This document shows, piece by piece, positions 45,229-53,060 of a DNA stretch of 64,000 nucleotides. The position numbers and the translations under genes are program-made. Under the pieces are notes generated by a model, which did not search any database, was not told the origin of the DNA, and was given only the letters and a program-made list of their open reading frames with translations. The stretch comes from Aureimonas mangrovi (GTDB lineage Bacteria; Pseudomonadota; Alphaproteobacteria; Rhizobiales; Rhizobiaceae), in the NCBI RefSeq assembly GCF_014058705.1, contig NZ_CP059692.1:3212001-3276000 (forward strand), read 5' to 3'. Numbering within the stretch: position 1 is the stretch's first letter; the number at the start of each line of letters is the position of its first letter.

Positions 45229-46776
45229 ATGAACGGTGCCGACAGCCTTTGTGACACTCTGCTGGCGAACGGGGTGGATGTGTGCTTCGCCAACCCCGGC
45301 ACGTCGGAAATGCACTTCGTCGCCGCGCTCGACCGCAAGCCGCAGATGCGCTGCGTGCTCGGGCTGTTCGAAGGCGGAGTGACGGGCGCGGCAGACGGCT
45401 ATGCGCGCATGGCCGACAGGCCGGCCGCGACGCTCCTTCATTGCGGCCCCGGCCTCGCCAACGGTCTCGCCAATCTTCACAACGCACGCCGCGCGCGCAC
45501 GCCGATGATCAACGTCGTCGGTGACCACGCGACCTACCATCTCGTCCACGACGCGCCGCTGACGAGCGACATCGAAAGCCTCGCGCGGCCGATGTCGCAA
45601 TGGGTCGGGCGCGCCGAGCGGGCGCAGGACGTCGCGCCGCACGCGGCCGAAGCCTATGAGGCGGCGATGGCCACACCGGGCGTTTCGACGCTGATCCTGC
45701 CCGCCGACGCGGCCTGGGGCGATGTCGCGCCCGAGACGCAACCCGTCGTCGCCGGGCCCATCGTGAAACACGCCGTCAACAGCGCGGCCATCAACGCCGC
45801 CGCCGCGGCCCTGCGCTCGGGGCGGCGCACGCGGCTGCTCCTCGGCGGACTTGCCCTTCGCGCCGACGCGCTGGAGATCGCGGGCCGCATCGCGGCCGCC
45901 ACCGGGGCGCGGCTCCTGGCACCCATGTCGAACGGTCGCATCGAGCGCGGCGCGGGCCGCGTGCCGCTGGAGCGCGTGCCCTATCCGATCGATATCTCGC
46001 TGGTGGCCCTTGCCGACATCGAATGCCTCGTCACGGTGGGCGCGAGCGTGCCGGTCGCCTTCTTCGCCTATCCCGGCAAGCCGGGCCGGCTGATCCCAGA
46101 CGGCGCGGAGGTCGTCGAGATGGGCGCGCCGGGCGACGATCTCCTTGCCGCGCTCGAGGCGCTGGCCGACGAACTCGGTGCGACCGGCCCAGCGATCCTC
46201 GCAAAGGCGCCCGAGGCGCAGAACGTGACCGACGGCGCGCTCACCGTCGAGAACCTCAACATCCTCCTGGCGGGCGCCATCCCCGAGAACGCCATCGTCT
46301 GCGATGAATCCGTCTCGTCAGGCCGGCAGTTCTTCGCGATGTCCCAGGGCGCCCCGCGGCACGACTATCTCCAACTCACCGGCGGCGCGATCGGCATCGG
46401 GATTCCGCTGGCGGCCGGGGCCGCCGTCGCCTGCCCGGATCGCAAGGTGCTGCTTCTGCAGGCCGACGGCAGCGGCATGTACACCTGCCAGGCGCTGTGG
46501 ACCCACGCGCGAGAAAATCTCGACGTCGTCACGGTGATCTTCTCGAACCGCGCCTATGCGATCCTGCAGGGCGAGATGCGCAATGTCGGCGTCAACCATT
46601 TCGGCGAGAACGCCCGGCGCATGCTCGACATCGACCGCCCGGCGCTCGACTGGGTGTCGCTGTCGAGAGGCATGGGCGTGGAGGCCGGCCGCGCCGAGAC
46701 GGTGAGCGCCTTCCGCAAGCTTCTCACCGAAGCGCTCTCGCGCAGGGGACCTTTCCTCATCGAAGCCGTTCTCTAG
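45229..46776 (+). CDS. ThDP-dependent enzyme, acetolactate-synthase-large-subunit-like
   Basis: A 515-aa thiamine-diphosphate enzyme. The catalytic glutamate is in VLGLFEGGVTGAADGYARM (cofactor activation), the N-terminus NGADSLCDTLLANGVDVCFANPGTSE matches the family, and the ThDP/Mg motif runs LLLQADGSGMYTCQALWTHAR with N nearby in FSNRAYAI. It is shorter than true acetolactate synthase and has no small-subunit gene beside it, so a decarboxylase or carboligase acting on a 2-keto acid is likelier. AGGGAGGAGA precedes the ATG. It follows the DppF-like gene by 49 nt. Confidence 0.88.
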   Translation: MNGADSLCDTLLANGVDVCFANPGTSEMHFVAALDRKPQMRCVLGLFEGGVTGAADGYARMADRPAATLLHCGPGLANGLANLHNARRARTPMINVVGDHATYHLVHDAPLTSDIESLARPMSQWVGRAERAQDVAPHAAEAYEAAMATPGVSTLILPADAAWGDVAPETQPVVAGPIVKHAVNSAAINAAAAALRSGRRTRLLLGGLALRADALEIAGRIAAATGARLLAPMSNGRIERGAGRVPLERVPYPIDISLVALADIECLVTVGASVPVAFFAYPGKPGRLIPDGAEVVEMGAPGDDLLAALEALADELGATGPAILAKAPEAQNVTDGALTVENLNILLAGAIPENAIVCDESVSSGRQFFAMSQGAPRHDYLQLTGGAIGIGIPLAAGAAVACPDRKVLLLQADGSGMYTCQALWTHARENLDVVTVIFSNRAYAILQGEMRNVGVNHFGENARRMLDIDRPALDWVSLSRGMGVEAGRAETVSAFRKLLTEALSRRGPFLIEAVL

Positions 46777-46840
46777 AAGCATCGGATCATTCGCGCCGGA
46801 TGAAGTCGGCGCCCAGCATAAAGACGTCGAAGGAACCATC

Positions 46841-48229
46841 ATGTCGTCCCTGCCCAACTCCGTTCACGCCCGCGACGTGGAATATCTCCTGCACCCGGTG
46901 ACGAACGCGCGTCGCCACGAAGAGGTCGGCCCGATCGTCATCGAGCGCGGCGAGGGCATTCACGTCTATGACGACGAGGGCCGCGAATATATCGAGGGCA
47001 TGGCGGGGCTGTGGAGCGTCGGGGTCGGCTTCGGCGAGAAGCGCCTCGCGGAAGCGGCCTACAAGCAGATGCTGAAGCTGCCCTACTACCACTCGTTCAG
47101 CCATAAATCGAACGAGCCGGCGATCGATCTGGCCGAGAAGCTGGTGCAGATGTCGCCCGAGCGGCTGAAGCGCGCGCACTTCACCAATTCGGGCTCCGAA
47201 GCGAACGACACCGTCCTGAAGATGGTTTGGTACTTCAACAATGCGCGCGGCAAGCGGGAGAAGAAGACCTTCATCTCCCGCCAGAACGCCTATCACGGCA
47301 TTACCATGGTGGCTGGATCGCTCACCGGCCTGCCGGTGAACCACCGCGACTTCGACCTGCCGATCATTCCGGTGAAGCACCTCACCTGCCCGCACTACTG
47401 GCGCAACGGCCAGGAGGGCGAGAGCGAGGAGGCCTTTGCCCAGCGCCTCGCCGACGAGCTCGAGCAGACCATCCTCGACGCCGGGCCGGAGACGATCGCA
47501 GCCTTCATCGGCGAGCCGCTGATGGGCGCGGGCGGCGTCCTGCCGCCGCCGGCCGGCTACTGGCAGAAGGTGCAGGCCATCTGTCGCAAATACGACGTCC
47601 TCCTCGTCGCCGACGAGGTGATCAACGGGTTCGGGCGCCTCGGCACGATGTTCGCTTGCGAGCATTACGGCATCGACCCGGACATCATGGTCCTGTCGAA
47701 GCAGATCACGTCCTCCTACCAGCCGCTGGCGGCAATCCTGTTCTCCGACGAGATCTACCAGGGCATCGCCGACAATTCGGCGAAGATCGGCACCTTCGCC
47801 CACGGCTACACGGCCTCTGCCCATCCCGTGGCCTGCGCGGTGGCTTTGGAGAACCTGCGCATCATCGAAGATGAAGGGCTGGTGGAGAACGCGGCGCGTT
47901 CGGGCGCCGTCCTGCATCGCGAGCTCAAGTGCTTCGAGGAACATCCGCTGGTCGGCGAAGTGCGCGGCGTCGCCCTGATCGCCGCCATCGAGCTCGTGGC
48001 CGACAAGGCCACGAAGGCTCGCTTCGACCCCGTCGGTAAGGCGGGCGCCTATCTCTTCGCCAAGGGCCACGAGCACGGCGTGATCCTGCGCGCGATGGGC
48101 GACCAGATCGGCTTCTGCCCGCCGATGATCATCACGGAGGACGAGACGGTGGAGCTGGTCCGCCGCTTCGAGATGACGCTGGCGGACACCTATACCTGGC
48201 TGAAGAACGAAGGCGTGATCGCGGCCTGA
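46841..48229 (+). CDS. Class III (omega) aminotransferase
   Basis: A 462-aa PLP-dependent transaminase. The PLP lysine is in MVLSKQITSSYQPLAA, the cofactor Asp in VLLVADEVINGFGRLG, and substrate and PLP-phosphate landmarks are FTNSGSEANDTVLKMVW and FISRQNAYHGITM. Length and motifs fit omega-aminotransferases such as putrescine, taurine or beta-alanine:pyruvate enzymes. It ends the operon that starts at 36.5 kb; beta-alanine or an omega-amino acid from an opened pyrimidine ring would be a fitting substrate, which is inference. AAGGAACC precedes the ATG. It converges with the FemAB/CelD-like gene. Confidence 0.93.
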   Translation: MSSLPNSVHARDVEYLLHPVTNARRHEEVGPIVIERGEGIHVYDDEGREYIEGMAGLWSVGVGFGEKRLAEAAYKQMLKLPYYHSFSHKSNEPAIDLAEKLVQMSPERLKRAHFTNSGSEANDTVLKMVWYFNNARGKREKKTFISRQNAYHGITMVAGSLTGLPVNHRDFDLPIIPVKHLTCPHYWRNGQEGESEEAFAQRLADELEQTILDAGPETIAAFIGEPLMGAGGVLPPPAGYWQKVQAICRKYDVLLVADEVINGFGRLGTMFACEHYGIDPDIMVLSKQITSSYQPLAAILFSDEIYQGIADNSAKIGTFAHGYTASAHPVACAVALENLRIIEDEGLVENAARSGAVLHRELKCFEEHPLVGEVRGVALIAAIELVADKATKARFDPVGKAGAYLFAKGHEHGVILRAMGDQIGFCPPMIITEDETVELVRRFEMTLADTYTWLKNEGVIAA

Positions 48230-48237
48230 CCGCGGTT

Positions 48238-49536
48238 TCAGCGCTCTCGCTTGCGCGGGAACAAGCGTGCGACCGCACGTCGGAGGCGCCACCGCGCCTG
48301 CTGCAGTTCGCGCGTTCGCCGCAAGCCGGTCGCCGCACGCTCCATTTCGCGCTTGGCACCCGGCCGCAGCCCGATAACCATCGTGCCGATCTCGACGCGC
48401 TCGCGCCAGAGATGGCTCATCAGCGAGTGGTCTGGCACCGCACAGGAGTCGACCGAGACGATGTCGTGGTCGGCGACGAGCGCCTGCGTCACCCGCGCCA
48501 TGAGCTGGAAACCGGGCGAAGCGTCGGCGTGCCGCTCGTCATAGGCCGTCTTCCACAGGACCGCATCGCCGCCGCTCGACAGGACGACGACGCTCGCGAC
48601 GGGCAGGGTGTCGAGGCGCAGGGTATAGATGCGGGCGCGGCCCTTCTCGGCGCATGCGTTCACGGCTTCGCGGGCAAAGGCAGCGCGGTAGCGATCGGTC
48701 AGCATCGCCGAGCGCGCCCTGCCCTTCCAGCCGCTCGCCTCCAGCGCGAGGAAATCGTCGAGCGCGCTGCGCACCGCAGCCGGCTCTCGCGCGCACTCGA
48801 AGGTCAGCGCGCCCCGCGCTTCGAGCAGCCGACGCTGGCGGCCGAGTTCGCGCCGGCGCTTGGGCGACAGAAGCTCGCCCAGGACATCGACGCGGCCGAC
48901 CCTCGCGTCGAGCGCGGCGCGCGAGCGCGTGTCGACGATCTTGGCCAGAAGCCCGCGCCGTTCGACCTCGCGTTGGAGATGGGCCACCACCGGCCCGCCG
49001 AGCCACAGGTCCGGCACCACGAGGACGGGCGGCAGATCGAGTGTGGGATCGCGCAGCGCGTCGAAGAGGTTCGACAGCATGCGCGCGGGGTCGTCATGGT
49101 CGAGAGGCAGCGTGCCGCGCGGGCCGAACGGATGCGTCCAGGTGCGCACGACCTTCTGCCCGCCGCCCAGGGCCCCCGCGTTCTCGACCGAGAACGGCAG
49201 GAGCATCCGCAAGCGGTCGCGCCCCGGCTCACCATCCCGCGCCACCAGAAGGCGCAGCGAGCGATCGTCGAGCCGCGGCATGGCCGGCACGAGAAATTGC
49301 GGGGTGAAGAACACGTTGCGCTCGATGGCACGGCCAGTGAGGAAGTCGAGTTCCTCGACCAGATCGAACGCCGCCAGGGGCTCATAGACCGAAAAGCGCA
49401 CCCGTTCGCCGAGCTCGCCGACGAGGGCGCTCGCCTGCGCGCGCGTTGCATTTTCGCTTCCAGGCACCAACGAGAGCACGCCGCCGTTTCCTGTCGTCTT
49501 CGACGCCGATTTCGGTCTGCGCATCGAGATGTCCAC
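48238..49536 (-). CDS. FemAB/CelD-like GNAT-fold acyltransferase
   Basis: A 432-aa protein with a BioF2/CelD-type acetyltransferase domain (about residues 215-390): SPKRRRELGRQRRLLEARG, LDDFLALEASGWKGRARSAM, FAREAVNACAEKGRARIYTL and LWKTAYDERHADASPGFQLMARV. Such proteins act in exopolysaccharide or cell-envelope synthesis, transferring an acyl or aminoacyl group. The C-terminus is very basic (RRAVARLFPRKRER). The start is unclear: GTG at 49536 has AAGGAG only 3 nt away, and ATG 12 nt inside is possible. Neighbours do not suggest a pathway. Confidence 0.75.
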   Translation of the reverse strand: MDISMRRPKSASKTTGNGGVLSLVPGSENATRAQASALVGELGERVRFSVYEPLAAFDLVEELDFLTGRAIERNVFFTPQFLVPAMPRLDDRSLRLLVARDGEPGRDRLRMLLPFSVENAGALGGGQKVVRTWTHPFGPRGTLPLDHDDPARMLSNLFDALRDPTLDLPPVLVVPDLWLGGPVVAHLQREVERRGLLAKIVDTRSRAALDARVGRVDVLGELLSPKRRRELGRQRRLLEARGALTFECAREPAAVRSALDDFLALEASGWKGRARSAMLTDRYRAAFAREAVNACAEKGRARIYTLRLDTLPVASVVVLSSGGDAVLWKTAYDERHADASPGFQLMARVTQALVADHDIVSVDSCAVPDHSLMSHLWRERVEIGTMVIGLRPGAKREMERAATGLRRTRELQQARWRLRRAVARLFPRKRER

Positions 49537-49629
49537 CGGCTCCTTGCGGGCCGCGGCGGGCCGCGGGATCGAGAGTCAGCCTAGGCGCGCGAACTTAACA
49601 TTCCCTTGGATATACCGCCGGCCTTTTTG

Positions 49630-50178
49630 TCATCCCGCGAAGCCGCCCCCGGCCAGAAACGCCCGCTCCTCCTCGGTGGATGCGCGCGAGAGGAGCCTAT
49701 TGCGGTGGGGGAAGCGCCCGAATTTCGCGACGATGTCACAATGCTCGATGGCGTGGGGCAGATTCTCCTCGCCGATCTCGCCCATCCAGGTGACGCACGC
49801 TTCCTGGTCGGCGAGGTCCTCCGAGTGCATCAGCGGCATGGCGAGGAACTGGTTCAGGTCGTCGCCGACATGCTCGTGGTCGCCGCGCGCCAGCGCGCGC
49901 TTGGCAACCGCCAGCGCCTTTTCGTCGCTCTCGTACATACGCGGGCTGTCACGGTGGATGTTGCGTGAAAACTGGTCCAGAAGGATGACCAGCGCCAGAG
50001 CGCCGTTCGGCTCCTCGGCCCAGTCGTCGAACTCGCCGAGACGCGCGCGCTCGTAGACGTCGCCGAAGCGCTCGCGGATCGTCGCGTCGAGCGCTTCGTC
50101 CTTGACGAACCACTTGTCGGGTCCGAGGTCGCGCCAGAAGTCGATGATGGTCTGGGGGTCGATGGAGTATTCGCTCAT
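49630..50178 (-). CDS. DUF924 family protein
   Basis: A 182-aa protein of the DUF924 family, function unknown. Typical segments are TIIDFWRDLGPDKWFVKDEALD, ALVILLDQFSRNIHRDSPRMYESD, FLAMPLMHSEDLADQE and FGRFPHRNRLLSRASTEEERAFL. It is an all-helical cytosolic protein with a TPR-like look; some tables call it a possible membrane protein, which the sequence does not support. Its ATG shares two bases with the ATG of the divergent TusA-like gene, so the two starts overlap head to head. Confidence 0.9.
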   Translation of the reverse strand: MSEYSIDPQTIIDFWRDLGPDKWFVKDEALDATIRERFGDVYERARLGEFDDWAEEPNGALALVILLDQFSRNIHRDSPRMYESDEKALAVAKRALARGDHEHVGDDLNQFLAMPLMHSEDLADQEACVTWMGEIGEENLPHAIEHCDIVAKFGRFPHRNRLLSRASTEEERAFLAGGGFAG

Positions 50179-50482
50179 GCCGCGTCCGGGGGATGACAAT
50201 CGATGGGTTTGCGAGGCGGGAGATAGTGCGCTGGAACGCGGGGCGGAAGAGCAAAGGCCGGAGACGCTGCGTCTCGATCTGCGCGGCCTCAAATGCCCAC
50301 TCCCCGCACTGAAGACAGGAAAGCGGCTCGCCGCGCTCTCTTCAGGTGAGACGCTGGAGGTTCTGTCCGACGATCCGCTCGCCGGCATAGACATTCCCCA
50401 TCTGTGCCGCGAAGGCGGCCACAAGCTGATTTCCACCGGCCGCTCGGAAGGCGCTCACCGTTTTCTCATCGAGCGCGGCTAG
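50177..50482 (+). CDS. TusA-family sulfur carrier protein
   Basis: A 101-aa protein with the sulfur-carrier signature LRGLKCPLPALKTGKRL, in which the cysteine of CPxP holds persulfide sulfur. The rest (LEVLSDDPLAGIDIPHLCREGGHKLIS) fits the two-layer alpha/beta fold. The N-terminal 30 residues, including WVCEAGDSALERG, are longer than in TusA and may mean the true start is inside. The annotated ATG overlaps the divergent DUF924 start by two bases. Its TAG stop is formed by the edge of the repeat element that follows. Confidence 0.78.
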   Translation: MPRPGDDNRWVCEAGDSALERGAEEQRPETLRLDLRGLKCPLPALKTGKRLAALSSGETLEVLSDDPLAGIDIPHLCREGGHKLISTGRSEGAHRFLIERG

Positions 50483-50609
50483 AGCATCGACCCAAAGCGG
50501 CTAGGGCATCGACCCGAAAACCGTGTTCGGCTTTCGCAAAGCCTGATGCGTAGGCTCACAGGACTAGAGCGACCTTTGCGCGTCCGAAAGGACGCGCGGC
50601 GCGCTAGAA
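50479..50609. repeat. RIME-like palindromic intergenic element, copy 2
   Basis: The element fills the gap between the converging TusA-like and CobW genes, and both TAG stops lie in CTAG at its ends (50480-50482 and 50604-50606). It contains two GCATCGACCC units, a palindromic core at 50506-50550 (inverted relative to copy 1) and an 8-bp GNRA-loop hairpin GCGCGTCC-GAAA-GGACGCGC at 50578-50597. The core and hairpin match the general plan of RIME-type repeats of rhizobia. It may serve as a two-way transcript end. Confidence 0.75.
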
Positions 50610-51710
50610 CGTGGCCCCCGGCACGGCCAGCGGATTTTCCAGAAGTGCGGCGCGATCGGCCGCATCGGTGCGCGGTTCCCCGATGGCGGCCGCGAAGAGA
50701 TCGCGTGCCACGCGCTCGTCGAGGCTCTCGCCGATGACGACGATGCGCGTGTGCGGCACGGTCCCGCGCGGCCAGCCGCGCAGATAGGCCGGCGGGTGCA
50801 GGCGGCGCCCGGCGCCGTGGAGCACCAGCGGGCGATCGGGCCGCTCTGCGGTCCGGACCACCGCCTTCATCCGCAGGACGCGATCGCCGAGGATCGAGGA
50901 GACGAGGCCGAGAAAGTCACGAACCGCCTCCTCGCGCACCGGGCTCTCATGCAGGATCGAGAAGGAACGCACGCGGCCCTCGTCCCCATGCGCGTGGTGG
51001 TGATGGTGATCGTGCCCCTGCGCATGGGCGGCCGCGCCTTCCAGCCAGCGCATCACGTCCGGTTCGCGATTCGCCGGATCGTAGAGCCCGCCGGCGAGGA
51101 TCGTCGCGGGATCGAAGCTTGCCTCGTTCGCCCGCTCCACGATGGCGCGCGGGTTGAGCCGCCGGGTCAGGCGTTCGACCGCCGGCTCGTCTTCGGGCGC
51201 CGAAAGATCGGTCTTCGTCAGGACGATGCGGTCGGCGCAGGCGATCTGCCGCTCAGCCTCGATCCGGCCTTCCAGAGCCTGTGCATCGCTCGCGTCGACC
51301 ACGGTGACGACGCCGGCCAGCGCGTAGGACTGGACGAGCGCGGGATGCGCCATCAGCGAAGCGAGGATCGGCGTCGGGTCGGCAAGGCCCGTCGTCTCCA
51401 CGACAACGCGCGAAAGCGGGCGGAGCCGCCCGGTCTGCACACGGTCGACGAGGTCGGCCAGCGTGTCGACGAGTTCGCCGCGAACCGTGCAGCAGACGCA
51501 ACCGTCGGCAAGCTCGATCACCTCCTCACCCGAGCGCTCGATGAGCAGGTGGTCGATCCCCACCTCGCCGAACTCGTTGACGATGATGGCGGTGTCGGCG
51601 AGCGCAGGATCGCGCATCAGCCGGTTGAGGAGCGTCGTCTTGCCCGCTCCGAGAAAGCCGGTCAGCACGGTGACGCGGATCGGGAAGACCTGCGAGGCGC
51701 TGTCATTCAC
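50604..51710 (-). CDS. CobW-family (COG0523) GTP-binding metallochaperone
   Basis: A 368-aa G3E-family GTPase that loads metal, probably zinc or cobalt, onto client proteins. The P-loop is GFLGAGKT (18-25), the CxCC metal motif is in DGCVCCTVRGEL, the G-domain has VVETTGLADPTPI and LTKTDL. A His-rich stretch GHDHHHHHAHGDEG lies before the C-terminal domain and could buffer zinc. The GTG start at 51710 has GGGAGAGG about 9 nt upstream; a GTG further up is possible. It overlaps or abuts the 3' end of the carboxypeptidase gene on the same strand. Confidence 0.9.
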   Translation of the reverse strand: MNDSASQVFPIRVTVLTGFLGAGKTTLLNRLMRDPALADTAIIVNEFGEVGIDHLLIERSGEEVIELADGCVCCTVRGELVDTLADLVDRVQTGRLRPLSRVVVETTGLADPTPILASLMAHPALVQSYALAGVVTVVDASDAQALEGRIEAERQIACADRIVLTKTDLSAPEDEPAVERLTRRLNPRAIVERANEASFDPATILAGGLYDPANREPDVMRWLEGAAAHAQGHDHHHHHAHGDEGRVRSFSILHESPVREEAVRDFLGLVSSILGDRVLRMKAVVRTAERPDRPLVLHGAGRRLHPPAYLRGWPRGTVPHTRIVVIGESLDERVARDLFAAAIGEPRTDAADRAALLENPLAVPGATF

Positions 51711-52887
51711 TGGCGGTCGCCTCTCCCTGTTCGACCGTGCTGCCACGAAGCTCGTCAGCGTCGGTCACCGCGTCGCTGGCCGCGGCCGCCGCGACCGGGC
51801 CGTCCACCGGGCGCCAGGTCGGGATCGGAATGCCGTAAGCGGCGATCAGCGATATGCCGGCCTCGATCGTGTCCGTGCCGGCCGCACCGCCCAGCATCAC
51901 CGGCACGGTCACCCGGGGCCTGTCGAGTTCCGTCATGTAGGGCGAGCCGAAGGCCTCCTCGCGCTCGGCCTCCTTCTCACGCTCGTTGGCGCGGGCAGTG
52001 CGCCCCTCGGCGGAGCAGATCTCGTCGCTGATGTCGGCAGGCTCGCCGGACGAAACCGGAAGCTGGTCGATCGTCAGCGGCTGAATCGCGGCGTCGGTGT
52101 CGAAGCCGGTCTCCAGGAGCGCGGCGGCGGTGCGCGCCCGGGTGATCGGCCCGTCCGCGCCCAGCACCACGGCGACCAGCGTGCGGCCTTCGCGCGTCGC
52201 CGACGCGACGACGTTGAAGCCGGAGGCGCAGATGTACCCGGTTTTCATGCCGTCGGCGCCGGCGAACTGGCCGATGAGGTCGTTGCCGTTGCGCATGATC
52301 GTGTCTCCGGCCGAGATCGCCTCGGTGGAGAAATAGTCGGTGAAGGCGGGGAACTCTCGGCGGATGGTCATGCCCAGTATGGCAAGATCCTTGGCGCTCG
52401 AATGCTGGCCCTCGCCGGGCAGGCCGTTGGGATTGATGAAGCGGGTGTCGCGCATGCCGAGCCTCGCGGCCTCCGCGTTCATGCGGGCCACGAAGGCGTC
52501 ATGCGAGCCGGCGAGCGTCTCGCCGATCGCGACCGCGACATCGTTGGCGGACTTCACCATGATCATGCGCAGCGCGTTGTCGAGGCGCATGACAGAACCG
52601 GCCTCGTAGCCCATTTTCGACGGTGCGGCCTGCGCGGCATCGCGCGTCATCACGATCGGCGTGTCGAGCGCGGCCTCGCCTGCCTCCATCATCCGGAAGG
52701 CGATGTAGGCGGTCATCAGCTTGGTCGTGGAGGCGGGATACCAGCGATCGCTCGCCCCATTCTGCGAGAGCACCTTGCCGGTCGACACATCGACCACGAC
52801 CGAGGTCTCCGCCAGAGCCGGCGCGCCGAGCGCCATCGACACGGACAGGGCCGCGAGGGCTGCCGAGCGTCTGAAGATCGCGAACAT
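51703..52887 (-). CDS. D-alanyl-D-alanine carboxypeptidase (DacF/PBP5-like)
   Basis: A 394-aa periplasmic serine peptidase that trims the terminal D-Ala of peptidoglycan pentapeptides. A signal peptide covers about 1-26 (cleavage near ALAE). The penicillin-binding triad is ASTTKLM (SxxK, near 53-56), SAND (SxN) and MKTGYI (KTG). The C-terminal half is longer and acidic (ANEREKEAEREEAFGS) with no clear amphipathic anchor helix, so it may be soluble. The stop overlaps the start of the CobW gene. The start ATG at 52887 gives the only plausible signal peptide. Confidence 0.93.
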   Translation of the reverse strand: MFAIFRRSAALAALSVSMALGAPALAETSVVVDVSTGKVLSQNGASDRWYPASTTKLMTAYIAFRMMEAGEAALDTPIVMTRDAAQAAPSKMGYEAGSVMRLDNALRMIMVKSANDVAVAIGETLAGSHDAFVARMNAEAARLGMRDTRFINPNGLPGEGQHSSAKDLAILGMTIRREFPAFTDYFSTEAISAGDTIMRNGNDLIGQFAGADGMKTGYICASGFNVVASATREGRTLVAVVLGADGPITRARTAAALLETGFDTDAAIQPLTIDQLPVSSGEPADISDEICSAEGRTARANEREKEAEREEAFGSPYMTELDRPRVTVPVMLGGAAGTDTIEAGISLIAAYGIPIPTWRPVDGPVAAAAASDAVTDADELRGSTVEQGEATASE

Positions 52888-53060
52888 CGCAACGTCCCTT
52901 CGTGTCGGCGAATGATCGCCGCCGCAGCCGCGCCTTAGCGGCCCCCATGCCGGCGCCGTCGACGCATTGCGAACGGGCCCGTCTCGCCCTTGTGTCGCTG
53001 CCGTGGCAGGATGGCTGACGTCGAACTTAGAACACCCTCGCAACCGGAACCACAAGCCGC

